This document shows positions 44,048-56,197 of a stretch of DNA of 64,000 bases, piece after piece. The notes below the pieces were generated by a model. That model did no database searches, was not told the origin of the DNA, and saw only the letters and a program-made list of their open reading frames with translations. Origin of the DNA: Capra hircus. Taxonomy: Eukaryota > Chordata > Mammalia > Artiodactyla > Bovidae. A program made the translations under genes and the position numbers. The stretch is from NCBI RefSeq assembly GCF_001704415.2, contig NC_030811.1, positions 54,177,591-54,241,590 on the forward strand. Direction: 5' to 3'. Every line of letters begins with the position of its first letter. Position 1 is the first letter of the stretch.

Positions 44048-44396
44048 TGCATACTGTTGTGATTTGAATATTTGTGCCCTGTCCCCAAATTAATATGTTG
44101 AAAACCTAACGGGCAAAGTGATGATGGTATTAGGAGATAGTGCCTTTGGGGTGGGATTTGGTCATGAAGGTAGAGCCCTCATGGAAGAAATTAGTGCCCT
44201 TGTAAAAGAGGCTCCAGAGAGCTCCCTAGCCCCATCCACTGTGTGAGGATACAGTGAGAAGTCTGCAGCCAGGAAGGAGGGCCCTTGTGCGACCATGCTG
44301 GCACCCTGACCTCCAGAACTACGAGAGAGAAAACTTCTGCTGTTAGCTACCTTGTCTCTGGTGTCGTGTTACAGTAGCCTGAATGGACTAAACATG
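44048..44396 (+). mobile_element. MaLR-type solo LTR
   Basis: The sequence begins 'tactgttgtgatttgaatatttgtgccc' and continues 'ttaatatgttgaaaacctaacgg', 'tgatggtattaggagatag', 'ggtcatgaaggtagagccctcatgg', 'gacctccagaactacgagag' and 'gaatggactaaac'. This is the standard layout of a mammalian ERVL-MaLR LTR. No internal coding region is attached. It is an old insertion. Confidence 0.85.
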
Positions 44397-44788
44397 TCCC
44401 CAAAACACAGAGACTGATTGACTTTTGGCACTGAGGCATTCTCCTCCTGTTCTAATAGTGAACTTGTTTCCATCAGTGAAGGATAAAAACTCATTCCTCC
44501 CCTTTGGCCTTTGTCTGTGTTTGGTCATTCAGTGCCCTGTCTCACTGCCCTCCTCCCGCTGTGGGGATATGTAGCCATTTTGAGGTTCACTGATGAAAGG
44601 AGATGTTCAGTATATTGAATTTTACAGGACTCATTTGTACTTGTTAAAATACTGATCCCTAGGTTCTTATACGATTATTGGCATACTCATTCATTATGAA
44701 TCAAGGACATCTTGTTTGTATTACCATATGAAATTTAATTTTCCATGAGAGCTGACCTGTTGCATACTACTGTAGTTTACTTTTCGAA
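44397..44788. other. Intron 1, nothing recognised
   Basis: Unique-looking spacer between the MaLR LTR and the 56-bp array. Confidence 0.45.
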
Positions 44789-44951
44789 CTGTTCCCCTTT
44801 TCCAACCGTTTAATAAGAGCAATCAGTCATAGCCTATGGTTCTTCTGTTCCCCTTTTCCAACTGATTAATAAGTGCAGTTAGTCGTATCCTACGGTTCTT
44901 CTGTTCCCCTTTTCCAACTGTTTAATGAGAGCAATCTATCATATCCTATTT
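44789..44951 (+). repeat. 56-bp tandem array (about 2.9 units)
   Basis: Units start at 44789, 44845 and 44901 (exact 56-bp spacing). Each begins 'ctgttccccttttccaac' and continues 'tttaataagagcaatcagtc..atcctatggttctt', with only a few substitutions between units. Confidence 0.93.
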
Positions 44952-45024
44952 GACTTTCTTATGTAAGATGGATTCATTTCTTAATTCAGTCATACAGGTT
45001 TAAGAAGGAAGATTTATCTTATTT

Positions 45025-45327
45025 TCCAGAGAAAAGATCCATGGTGCTGGGCTGTGCTGGGTCTTTGTCGCTGTGCACAGGCTTTCTCCAGTTGTGGCGA
45101 GTAGGGCTTTCGCTCTGTCACGGTGCGTTGGCTTCTCATTGTGGCTTTTCATGGTAGGGCATGGGCTCTAGGGCGTGGGGCTTTGAGTAGTTGTGGCTCT
45201 CAGGTCTAGAGCACAGGCTCAATAGTTGTGGCACATGGCGTGTGGGATCTTCCCGGCTCAGGGATTGAACCCATGTTTCCTGCATTGGCAGGCAGATTCT
45301 TTACCACTGAACCACCAGGAAAGCCCC
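45025..45327 (-). mobile_element. CHR-type SINE, near full length, antisense
   Basis: In reverse orientation it contains the repetitive 'tagttgtggctc..gggctctag' body and ends in 'gggatcttcccggctcagggattgaaccc..accactgaaccaccaggaaagccc', the tRNA-like head. This family is shared by ruminants, hippos and whales. Confidence 0.88.
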
Positions 45328-45795
45328 AAGATCTTTATTTTTTAGTGAACCTGTGATTTCCCATGTTAGAATTATCTTTCTTATATAATATGGGGCTCAT
45401 ACAAATTGCTGTGCCAGAGAAGCCTTCTCTGTCACTTGTGGCCCACTGTTAAGATCATTCCTTTATCACATTTGCCAGTTATATGTAATATTTTAAATAG
45501 TCGAGACAATAAGGAAGCCAAAATGTAGGATGAAAAATAAAGCTAATGGGATATTTAAGAGAGTTTGGTGGAGGAAAGAGAAAAAAGTTGACGTGGAGTT
45601 GATTGATAAACTAGAAGACAATAAAAAGAATAATAAAAGGAAACAAAAGTAAAAAGATGGGCATCTTTGCAGTATTGTTTTCTAAGATTGTGAATATGTC
45701 AAAGACATAAACATTTCTACATGTTTTTCTTGCATTTTATGACTGCAGTTGCTTTTTGAACCAGTGAAGGAAAATTACTGAATCTCCAGTACTTA

Positions 45796-46261
45796 TGTTA
45801 GGGGACAAGGCCTAAATATACGCCATGACAGGCCCCGGGAGCCTCACTAGGCCTAAGTGTCGGTTTCTGGAAAAGCTGAGTCACTGTTCCAGGAAATAAG
45901 GCCCTGAAAACTCCCCAGAATTGGCCAGTCATGCAAAGCCCCATAAGCAAACCTTAGCCAATCAGGAAAGTCCCACTTGCGCCAAACCCAAGCCAATCGG
46001 GATAGGGATGTGGGATTTAAAAATCGGGCGCGTGTGCACAGCTTAGCCAATCATCACCCGCCAGCTACGCTGTTACAGAAACAAAGAAGCGCCTGTATAA
46101 AAGCAGATGTGATTCAGAGCTCGTGGCTCTCGTCAAGACTCCACTGCGCTGGATGAGACACGAGCCCTAGCTCGAGCTAGCAATAAAACCCCTTTGTGCT
46201 TTTGCATTGCTGTGAGCGTCTTATTCTCTCAGTCTTGGGGAACCGGACCGTGGGCATAACA
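45796..46261 (+). mobile_element. Solo LTR of an endogenous retrovirus (class I-like)
   Basis: A 466-bp unit starts TGTTA and ends TAACA, with imperfect 4-bp flanks ctta/ccta. Inside are at least three 'agccaatc' CCAAT motifs (about 45957, 45991, 46044), a TATA box tataaaa (46096-46102) and a poly-A signal aataaa (46182-46187). This gives a typical U3-R-U5 layout in + orientation, the same as ZNRF2. No gag, pol or env sequence adjoins it, so it is a recombination-derived solo LTR. The exact family is not identified. Confidence 0.85.
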
Positions 46262-46492
46262 CCTAATCTTTCTGGGTTTCTGAACGGTTTCCCAAGCATG
46301 GGAATTACATGTGTTAAGATGTCCAGGAATGGGTCCTAGTATGGATTTTGATTTGCTTGTGGTTCCTGGTGTGTGTTCTTAATTCTGGCCATTCATTTTG
46401 TAGAATTTTGCCACTGTACACAAGGAATCCCACCTCTTCTTGAAAACAAGTTCAGAATAGATTTCCTATAATTGTTGTATGGTTGTTACATT

Positions 46493-47737
46493 AGGTTGAT
46501 GCAAAAGTAATTATGGTTTCGGACCCTGAGTTTTAAATCGTTATAACTAGGCTCAAACACATCTTTATTAATCAAAATAGGAACCATTACAGTCAACACA
46601 GTTTTGCCAATGAGAAGTAAAGTTTGCTTATTCCTGTAGCATAAAAATCCATGCTTCAGGATTCAGCGAACTCTTTGAAAACATTTTCTCCCTCCTGCTG
46701 GTTGTGGAAGCATTTTCTCTGCAAAAAGTTGTTGAGATGCTTGAAGAAGTGGTAGTTGGTTGGCGAGAGATCAGGTGAACATGGTGGATGAGGCAAAACT
46801 TCATAGCCCAATTCATTCAACTTTTAAAGTGTTGGTTGTGTGACGTCTGGTCGGATGTTGTTGTGGGGAAGAACTGGGCTCTTTCTCGTAACAAGTTCTG
46901 GCTGTAGGCGTTGCAGTTTTTGGAGCATCTCATCGGTGTGCTTAGCATACTTCTCAGATGTACTGATTTTGCTGGGATTTAGAAAGCTGTGGTGGGTCTG
47001 AGTAGCAGCAAACCACCAAGCAGTGACCAGTACCCTTTTTTGGTGCCAGTATGGCTTTGGGAAGTGCTTTGGACCTTCTTCTCGGTCCAGCCACTGAGCT
47101 AGTCATCGTATAAAATCCACTTTTCAACACACATCACAATCTGATCAAGAAATGGTTCATTATTGTTCCAAATGCTTCATTATTGCATAGACTAAGAGAT
47201 GATGACACTTCAGAACAACAATTTTTTTTTTTGAAACCAGCTCATGTGGCTCCTCCTTTTTGAGCTTTTTCCCCTTTCCAGTTTGCTTCAAATGCCAGAC
47301 GACTGTAGAATGGTTGACGTTGAGCTCTTGGGCAACTTCTTATGTAATTGTAAGAGGATAAGCTTTGATCCGCTCAGGTGGTCGTTGACAACTTCTGATG
47401 GTCGCCACCGTGCTTCTCACCTTCAAGGTCTTGAACCATCACTGCGCTGTATGTTCATTAGTAACTCCTGGGCCAAATGCATTGTTGATGTTGCAAGTTG
47501 TCTCTTCTGCTTTATGACCCAGTTGCAACTTGAGTAAGAAAATTACTTTTTGTCTAACATCATTTCCGCAGTCTGAAATGCATAAAAAATATATAACAAT
47601 AATTCATTTAGCAAAAAACATAAAGCAAGAAATGCTAATTAAAATGACGTATAACATAACCACATTTAAGAACGTATTCCAATATTAAATGGCAGAGTTC
47701 AGTAATGCAAAACCACATTTACTTTTGCACCAACCTA
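46493..47737 (-). mobile_element. Hsmar1-like mariner with both terminal inverted repeats
   Basis: 'ttaggttgatgcaaaagtaa' begins at 46491 and the mirror 'ttacttttgcaccaaccta' ends at 47737, flanked by TA. Total length (about 1.25 kb) is that of an autonomous mariner. The transposase frame on the minus strand is broken by several stops and shifts (remnant at 46816-46628), so it is inactive. The orientation matches the copy at 7273-8477. Confidence 0.92.
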
Positions 47738-47827
47738 CTAGCTTTTTTATGTAGATTGTATTATAATTTATTAGTTTAGTTGGTTACAAATGCTTATGAG
47801 GGAGATCTCATGGTGGATGAAAGAATT

Positions 47828-47975
47828 CGGTAATGCAGTGAGAAGAACCCTAGTTCTGACCCTCCTCCTGACTTGTTTTATAATTTCTGGCAAATATTTT
47901 TACTTTTCTGGATTTTCTTATCTGTTGACATAGATTAGAATAGATACTCTCTTCAGACCCATTCACATTCTTATA
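47828..47975 (+). mobile_element. MIR SINE relic (tentative)
   Basis: 'gaagaaccctagttctgaccctcctcctgacttg..ttctggcaaatatttttacttttctggattttcttatctgt' follows the MIR core weakly. Confidence 0.5.
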
Positions 47976-48074
47976 AAATTATTTCTAAGTGGCATGGGAA
48001 TGATTATAGTGAACATAGAAAAGTGGCTTTTTAAAAACAATACTGGAGGGCATTGCTTGAGCCTTGTTTGTTGT

Positions 48075-49215
48075 TATTCTATCGCTCGGTCATGTCTGAC
48101 TCTTTGGGTCCCCATGAACTTACCTGCCCTTCACTATCTCCCAGAGTTTGCGCAGACTTCGCCTAAGTCCATTGAGTTGGTGATGCCATTCAGCCATCTC
48201 ATCCTCTGTCACCCCCTTCTCCTCCTGCCCTCAATCTTTCTCAGCATCAGGGTCTTTTCCAGTGAGTCAGTTCTTTGCATCAGGTGGCCAAAGAATTGGA
48301 GCTTCAGCTTCAGTCCTTGCAGTGAATATTCAGGACTGATTTCCTTTAGGGTTGACTGATTTCATATCACTGCTGTCCAAGGGACTCTCAAGAGACTTCT
48401 GCAGCACCACAGTTCGAAAGCTTAGGGCTTCCCGGGTGGCACTAGTGGTAAAGGACCTGACTGCCAGTGCAGGAAATGTAAGAGAGTTGGGTTTGACCCT
48501 GGGTCAGGAAGATCCCCTGGAGAAGGAAATGGCAACCGACTCCTGTAGTGTTGCCTAGAAAATCCCATGCACAGAGGAGCCTGGTGGGATATAGTCCATA
48601 GGGTAGCAAAGAGTCAGACACAACTGTAGCAACTTAGCACATACATAGCCTTGTTTATGGTCCAACTCTCACATCCATACATGACTACTGGAAAAACCAT
48701 AGCTTTGACTATATATGGCCCTTTGTTGACGAAGTGATGTCTCTGCTTTTTAATACACTGTTTAGGTTTGTCATAGCTTTATTCCAAGGAGCAAACGTAT
48801 TTTAATATCATGGCTACCGTGACCATCTGCAGTGATTTTGGAGCCCAGGAATATAAAATCTATGATGGTTTCCATCCCCCCCACCCCATCTCTTTGCCAT
48901 GAAGTGATGGGATCGGATGCCATAATCTTAAGTGTTTTTAATGTTGAGTTTTAAGTCAGCTTTTTCACTCTCTTTCACCTTCATCAAGAGGCTCTTTAGT
49001 TCCCTTTCTCTTTCTGCCATTGGGGTGGTGTCAATGAAGCAGAAGTTGATGTTTTTCTGTAATTCTCTTGGTTTTTCTGTGATCCAGCAGATGTTGGCAG
49101 TTTGATCTCTGGTTCCTCTGCCTTTTAGATCCAGCTTGTCCATCTAGAATTTCTTGGTTGATGTACCTTCAAGCCTAGCTTGAAGGATTTTGAGCATTAT
49201 CTTGCTGACATGTGA
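48075..49215 (-). mobile_element. BovB (RTE) LINE fragment split by a Bov-tA
   Basis: The two parts (48075-48420 and 48649-49215) are continuous in the BovB consensus apart from the SINE. The palm segment is damaged: 'NFCFIDTTPMAERERELKSL' shows an internal deletion that removes the YADD box and flanking sequence. The copy is heavily decayed. Confidence 0.92.
48425..48648 (+). mobile_element. Bov-tA SINE nested in BovB
   Basis: It has the head 'gggcttcccgggtggcactagtgg' and a body to 'gagtcagacacaactgtagcaacttagcac'. The host BovB is antisense to it. Confidence 0.93.
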
Positions 49216-50329
49216 CATGAAAACCTAGCATAAAGCACATAAAAATACTCAAACTATAAGTATTTTTGTCTTTTCTAAAACCAGGAGGCAGAAGAGACAA
49301 AATAAATTATACTCTTCCCCCACTTTAAACTACAAAGAAACTTTTAGGATGTATTTAAAGTGCTTTTAGAACATGTTATGAATCATTTCAGTCTGCTCAT
49401 ATGTAACTTGAAAAATAAAACTTCTTAGGCTTTAGTTTATTCCATTATTTGAATGTCTATGGTGTGTCATAATAGGCATACTAATGGCTTTGTGACAAGA
49501 AAAAATAGATCATTTAACTTGAAATCGTTTCATTTCCTTTTACCATTCTCATTGGAAATCATTCTTTTTAAAAAGATAATATATGAGAAAAGAATAATAG
49601 AATTGTTGCAAGTGGGTACGTGATAGAAAATAATGAGTTTTCCTAATGGACTTAAAATATAATCCTAACGTAAACTAAGCTCTTCAGTAATGTTCATTAT
49701 GCAAATTGATACACACTGATGTTATTTTGCAGGTTCTCAAGGATTGTTTTTGATGATTTTTAGGATTCGAGATTTAAACATTTGCTCTGGTAAAAATGCT
49801 TGTCGAGCAGAGTAAAAAATGTACTCTATCATCTTGTGGAAACATTTGCTTTGCTGTCATTTAAATTTTGTTAGAGCTATTTTTGTCTTTGAAGTAGCTG
49901 TCATTTTTAAACAATACAGGTTTTACCTAAATGTTTCCCTTTGGCTTTTTGAGCATCTTTTTCTCTTGTAGTAGAAGTTTTGCCAGTTAGAAACCCATGA
50001 TAGTTAGAGGACAGTCTACAGCTCATCTTGTCTGTTGTTGTTGTTGTTTTTTTTTTTTTTTAAGGTGAATTGCCTTGCATTTTCTGAGGAAATTTTTCAA
50101 ATCAGATAATCCTGTATTTGCCAAGCTCTGAACAAGTCCTATTGGCAAACGAGATCTTGCTTTATACACTCCATACCTGTTCCATATATTATGACACTTG
50201 CTTATGGAAGTTGCTCTTTTTACCTTTCTTTTTATTGCATGTTTTCCTTTTATTGGCATGTTGAGAATTTTATCTTTAAATTGAATTTCTAAGAAGACAA
50301 AATGCAGTTTATTCCTGCATACAATGCTT
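49216..50329. other. Intron 1, nothing recognised
   Basis: A (TTG)nT tract lies at 50032-50062. No gene or confident repeat. Confidence 0.5.
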
Positions 50330-50790
50330 CAGTCAGTTCAGTCACTCAGTTGTGTCCGACTCTTTGCGACCCCATGAATCTCAGCACGCCAAGCCTCCCT
50401 GTCCATCACCAACTCCCGGAGTTCACTCAAACTCACGTCCATCGAGTCCGTGATGCCATCCAGCCGTCTCATCCTCTGCCGTCCCCTTCTCCTCCTGCCC
50501 CCAATCCCTCCCAGCATCAGAGCCTTTTCCAATGAGTCAACTCTTCGCCAAAGTACTGGAGGTGGCCAGAGTACTGGAGTTTCAGCTTTAGCATCATTCC
50601 TTCCAAAGAAATCCCAGCACTGATCTCCTTCATAATGGACTGGTTGGATCTCCTTGCAGTCCAAGGGACTCTCAAGAGTCTTCTCCAACACCACAGTTCA
50701 AAAGCATCAATTCTTCAGTGCTCAGCTTTCTTCACAGTCCAACTCTCACATCCATACATGACCACTGGAAAAACCATAGCCTTGACTAGA
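50330..50790 (-). mobile_element. BovB (RTE) LINE 3' fragment, antisense
   Basis: The terminal BovB sequence on + ('cagttcagtcactcagttgtgtccgactc') runs to 'aaccatagccttgactagac'. There is a small rearrangement near 50547-50570, where 'caaagtactgg' and 'ggtggccagagtactgg' are duplicated. Confidence 0.94.
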
Positions 50791-51039
50791 CAATTACCAA
50801 TAATTAGAATTTTCCTAATCTGCCTTTAATTGTGCCACTCTTGCCTTTTAGAACTCAGATCACCTATACAGTTCATTCACACATGCATTTAGGTATTTAC
50901 TGGGTCTTGACTCTAGATCTGTCTAGATGTTGGGGCAGAGTGATTGAATAGAATATTTAGAAGAATATACAACTTCTGCCCCACAGGTATTATCAAATTT
51001 AGGAGATTAAGTCTACATAGAAGAAATGTAGTAGCTGCT

Positions 51040-51040
<1 letters not shown>
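50791..51040. other. Intron 1, possible L2 relic
   Basis: 'acacatgcatttaggtatttactgggtcttgactc' could be a diverged reverse L2 tail. This is a weak call. Confidence 0.35.

Positions 51041-51086
<46 letters not shown>
51041..51086 (+). repeat. (AT)5(GT)18 microsatellite
   Basis: An uninterrupted AT block followed by an uninterrupted GT block. Confidence 0.97.
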
Positions 51087-51088
<2 letters not shown>

Positions 51089-52351
51089 AAAATGGAATAT
51101 AGTAGGACAGAGAAGGACATGGTTTCAGATTCTTTTAAAAGGTCTTATTGAGATAGAAAGACTTAATCTAGACTTAACCAATCTAGGCTTGAAGGGATGG
51201 GAGTAGATTTTTAATAAGAGCAAAGGCATAGAGGTATGAATGGGTGTATTCTATTGGAAGAAAGGATTAAATTGCCTTCACTAAGTTAGTATTAGGTTAA
51301 TAGTGATTATGCAAAACATCTAGTGTAGGGGAAAATGTACATTAGTGCAGTAATGTAAAAGATGATCACAAGTCAGGGTGCTGTGGTAGAAAGCTTGATA
51401 TAGCTCAGGCATCAGAAGCGCTAAATTCTGTTACTTGATTTCTTTGCACTTAGGCTAGTCTCTTTAAATAAGCAGCTTAAACCAAGACAGTCTGTAGACT
51501 CCTTTAGGTTAATATTCTTCATTTCTGTTATTGAGGATAGGAGATGGCAACTACTGTTTTGTGTTATTGTGCTTGAAGAGATTGATGTGGCAAATTGAGG
51601 TCACCTGCTGTAGAAATCTCTCGAATACATTCCTTTCTCATTGATTCATTTCACTGTTTGTTGCATTCAGTGCACATATACCTTAGAGAGTTTTAAACCT
51701 ATTGATCATTTCCTTCTGGAAATTTATATTAGTTAAATTACCTAGTGGAGATTAGAAGGAATAGAGCTTTATGTAAGGCAGCGTGTAGCTAAATAGTTTT
51801 GACTTTGGGTAACTGGGGAGTGCCATCTTCAGGTAGAGAAATCCATACCCATGGGGTATTATAGAAGGGTGAGCACACCTTGGGAGGGGCAGACTATTTG
51901 GATTTTTATAAAGACTGAAGTAGAAGAGTCCTGAAATTAGACATCTATTATATCTTCACAGCAGCCAGCACAGTTTATCTTCCTGTTCTTTTTCCCCTGA
52001 ATTCTGGTAGTGGTTGAGGATAGCTTTTCCACTGTGACCCTCTCTCCTGTCTTTGTTTATGACTCAACTAATAAGCAAGTGCATTAGATGACTTGTTTGT
52101 TATAGAGCTGACAATTTGATATGTAAATCTCATAATAGGACCTGATACTTTATAATCTTCTGTTTTGCCCAGCAAATTCTGATTGTGCAAACAGATTTTT
52201 CCTGCTGATTGCTGTACACTGTCTCCCCATGTCTGAAGCAAATTGTTTCTAGGACTCCCAAGGGCACCAAAATCCACCTGTGCTCAAGTCTTGTATAAAA
52301 ATTGGCGTATGTATATTTGTATATAACCTATGCACACTTTAAATCATCTAT
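51087..52351. other. Intron 1, largely unique
   Basis: No recognised repeat or gene over about 1.3 kb. Confidence 0.5.
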
Positions 52352-52508
52352 CTCTGCTGCTGCTAAGTCGCTTCAGTCGTGTCCGACTCTGTGCGACCCT
52401 GTAGACGGCAGCCCACCAGGCTCCCCCGTCCCTGGGATTCTCTAGGCAAGAACACTGGAGTGGGTTGCCATTTCCTTCCCCAGTGCATGAGAGTGAAAAG
52501 TGAAAGTG
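52352..52508 (-). mobile_element. Bov-A monomer (half BOV-A2), antisense
   Basis: 'gctgctgctaagtcgcttcagtcgtgtccgactctgtgcgacc' to 'gcatgagagtgaaaagtgaaagtg' is the outer monomer of BOV-A2. The second monomer is missing. Confidence 0.93.
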
Positions 52509-53024
52509 TTACCTGTAATACCTGATACAATATAAATGCTGTGTAAATAGTTACCAGGGTATGGCAAAATCAAGTTTTATCTTCTGGAATATTTTCCTCC
52601 TCAGTATTTTGATCCCAATGGTTGGATCTGTGGCTGTGGAGCTTGCTTATACAGAGGGCCTGCTATGTTTAGCAGACTTGGGTGTAGGAGCAATCCTTTT
52701 TGCTTATAGAAGGAAACAATGTACAAATGCTAAGTAAATGTAGGGTTGGGCCAGAGGGGATGCTGAAGAGTATAAAGAAGAACCTGTTTGCCTTAGTCAT
52801 CAAAGTGGAAAAGGACAGGTATTCAGTTTACTGGTGCTGTTCGTGTTTAATATATAAAGTAACTTTGATGTCACAGGTACATCTCTTTGAACTGTTGCAG
52901 GACATTTTCCTTTAGTCTGAAGGATCTGAATTTTACCATTAAAGAATGTCATTTTAGAACTGTACTGTTTTAAGAACTTCAAGAAAAATAAGTGAATTGT
53001 CTTGAAGTTGAAAAAGAAACAATT
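52509..53024. other. Intron 1, nothing recognised
   Basis: Two opposing short frames (52700-52982) are not credible genes. Confidence 0.45.
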
Positions 53025-53285
53025 TCAATAAGTAATAACCACTGTTTATTGAATGGCTACTATATTTTTTGGCACTTGACATACATTTTTGTAATCTTTA
53101 ATCCTTAATCAGATTGCCAATATGTAAGTGATATTAACATTTTATGGGGAAGAAATCAGACCTAGAGAACTTATGCATTATATGCCTTCCCTTGGGACAC
53201 ATAGTCTGTAGTAGAAACTGCATAGCCAGGTTTGTGTACCCATGTCTTTGGGCTCCAAAGACTGTTTTCACTGGACCATTAAAGC
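53025..53285 (-). mobile_element. MIR SINE, antisense, near full length
   Basis: 'tttattgaatggctactat', 'attttatggggaagaaatcagacctagagaac' and 'cccatgtctttgggctccaaagactg' follow the reverse MIR consensus from tail to head. Confidence 0.8.
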
Positions 53286-53539
53286 TAGTAAGGAGGATAG
53301 ACACACGAGTAAGTAACTAGAGTTCCATGTGCTATATTGCAGTATTGGAAGTATCATCAAAGTATAGAAGAAACACAAAGGGAGAGGATGAGTAAATCAG
53401 CTCTGAGGTGGAGCATTCTGTAGCCTTTAGAGAAAGACTCTTGGAAAAGGATGATCCCTGAGTGTGGTTTTGATGACAGCCTCAAAGTTCTATAGGGTAG
53501 AAGAGAGAGAATAATAACATTAATGTTTCAGTACCTCTA

Positions 53540-53736
53540 GAGTTAGTGTTAGTTGCTCAGTTGTGTCCAACTCTTTGCCACCCTGTGGACTGTAGCTCGT
53601 CCATGGAATTCTCCAGGCAAGAATACTGGAGTAGGTTGCCATTTCCTCTTCCAGGGAATCTTCCCTATCCAGGGATCAAACCGGGTTTTTTGCATTGCAG
53701 GCAGATTCTTTACTGTCGGAGTCACCTTGGAAGTCC
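53540..53736 (-). mobile_element. Bov-tA SINE, antisense, 11-bp target duplication
   Basis: The body 'gttgctcagttgtgtccaactctttgcc' runs to the head 'agtcaccttggaagtcc'. The exact flanks cagtacctcta lie at 53529-53539 and 53737-53747. Confidence 0.95.
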
Positions 53737-53973
53737 CAGTACCTCTATACTTAGTTTTAAAAGAATAGGGTGATCTAGATCATTTCTGCTGTTCATTTTC
53801 TTCTTGCATCCCGGTCTTTTCTGTCCCTTTTATACACAGCAGGATCATGCCATTCTCATCTCACTTTTTGCTAGTTGTGTTGTGTTTGCTTTGTTGACAT
53901 TTCTAATACTGTAGCAATAATTTCTACAGTTGTTTTATACCTATTCAATTAAATGATAATGTGTAGTGTACTA

Positions 53974-53975
<2 letters not shown>

Positions 53976-54008
<33 letters not shown>
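53976..54008 (+). repeat. (GT)n microsatellite
   Basis: About 16 GT units near the end of a unique-looking stretch. A C15 run follows at 54100-54114. Confidence 0.96.
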
Positions 54009-54011
<3 letters not shown>

Positions 54012-54114
54012 ATAAAACACCACAGCTTTTTTTGGTTAATCTCTTGGTTGGGTCTTGAGTCTTTGAACTTTTGAGGATATGAATTACTCGAGTCCTACTC
54101 CCCCCCCCCCCCCC

Positions 54115-56197
54115 GCAACCCCTACCGTTTTCAAGAGTTCTGAAGACATCTTTCCCCACACATAAAATGTGTATATTATTCTGTGGATGATTCTGAGACC
54201 AGTGTTATTTCTGCCATCCTCCCCCTTAATAGTAGACATCTTATGTTTTCTGTCTAGATATTCACTAGGATACTTGGTAATTTTGTTCTGTTCTTTTGAT
54301 TCAAGTCTCTTCGAGAGAACCAGTTAGCCCCTTGTTTTCCATATATTTCATCTCTTTTTCAAATTACTGTCCTCTGTTTTGTTTTGTATAAGCCTGCTTT
54401 CCATGTCAGTGATGTTACTGCTAGCTATTTCTGTCTAGCTCTGATTCTTCTGATAGTGCTTGTCATTACAGGTTTATTATTTTGTTCATGAGCTATGACA
54501 GCTGTTTTTTGAATTGATTTTCTAAGGTGTCTGATTCATAGGCCTTTTAATTGTTTTTGTTTTCCTTAAATAGTAGATTTCAGTGTTTAGGTCCTGTAAT
54601 AAATTCTTATAATTAATCACACAGTGGAGCCAATTCTAGTTGGCCCTGTTGTAAGTGGAGACAGCGTGGAGGTCGGGATAGGGTAGAGCGGGGGAACGGC
54701 AGAGGAAGAGACCTGAGGCAGCCTGTAGCTTCAGCTAAGTTCCCGTGGAAACCTTTTCACTTGGCTTATATGTTCTATGCTCGTCTTCCTTTAAAATAGT
54801 TTAAAAAATTAAACTAATGTAAGATATGTGTATATTTTGAAAGTACAGAATACATCTAGTCTTAGAATAAAAGTAATCCTTTTCTTGCCTCAGCTTCCTC
54901 CAATTCCCAGTTTTTATTTTTTGCGGGATGGCTGTTTTCAACACCTGTAGGTGTTGCTTGTAAAGTTACTTTGGTTGGTTATAAAGGCTACTATTTTTAT
55001 TACTACATATTCCTAAGTAGTAAATATTACTATTTGTAAGAAATGTACCTGTATTCCTATTTTTAATTTATTTTAAATGCTAGCTAACAACCGCTTGTTA
55101 TGGAAGGTGAGGGTTTTCACATCACCTGTCTTTTTATCCTTCCACCTTTTGAACGTCATTTTAAATGACAATTTGCTTGAATTGATACTCATTGTTTCTG
55201 ACTGTGGATTGCATTTCCTTTTATGTATTTTGTTTCATAATGAATAATTGCCTCATCTGTTTGCTTGCTTCATTTTTTTAAGGTCCTATCAGTTTTTCCC
55301 AAACTTGCCCAAAGAATCATAAAACTGTGAGTGCAGTACTGTTTCCGCATGATTGAACACATCAAGGAGCCTCATCAGGTCACGCCCTGCCACCCTCCTC
55401 CCAGCATTTCCCTCTTTCCCGCCCCTCCCCTCCTTCCCCTTCTCTGTCCTCTGCCTTTTCTTCCCCCCTTTCTCCCCCTTCTTGACCAGCTAGAGAACTA
55501 TGCAAGGAGTTCCCTTCACCTTTCTCCTATGAGAGATCTTGTTGCCTTGATCTTGGAGTCTTTCTCGTTTTCCTCTTCTGTTTACTCCCTTATTTTAGTG
55601 GAGCATATGTGCTAAAAGTTTCTCAAGAAGGCACATACGAAGGAAAGGTTTTGATGGGGGTTTTTTAATCAGGGAAATATGTTTTTGTCAAGTATGAGTA
55701 TGTATAGTTTTTGTACATAGTCTTAAGTGAAATAATTTTCTTTTGGAATTTTGAAGTTATTGCCTCACATGTCTTTTTTCAAGTGTTGCTGTTGACAACA
55801 CTAGAGTCATTCTGATTCTGAAAAGTGGATTAGACTCTCCAAAAATATTAGTTTCATGAAAGACAGAGTATAGAAGTCTGGGAAACTGTTTCAGATATTT
55901 TATATTGATCTTTTTCCATTTTCAAAACTTGGATTTGTTCTCTTTCCCTAGTGCTCTGTTATTTAGTGGTGATATACCTTGATATGGCTCTTTATTTTCA
56001 TGTGTTGTATGGATATATTCTTTCAGTCTGTATTCTCATAAACTTCAGTTTGGGGAATTATGTCTTTGACAGTTTCTTTCTGTTTTCTCAATTGTATTTC
56101 TAGCTGATTAGATGTTAGGCCACCTGGATCAATCTTTTGATTTTCTTTACTCTCCTGTTTGACTTTTGGTTTTACTTCCTGGGAGATTAAACAGTGT
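54115..56197. other. Intron 1, mostly unrecognised, some old L1
   Basis: About 54780-55200 has L1-like phrases but is too diverged to place. A polypyrimidine stretch (55376-55500) creates a 94-aa Pro/Leu-rich frame (55331-55615), which I do not regard as a gene. Confidence 0.45.

Noticed and set aside
55331..55615. 94-aa Pro/Leu-rich frame as a small secreted protein
   Set aside because: It comes from a polypyrimidine stretch, and no splice or promoter context is visible.
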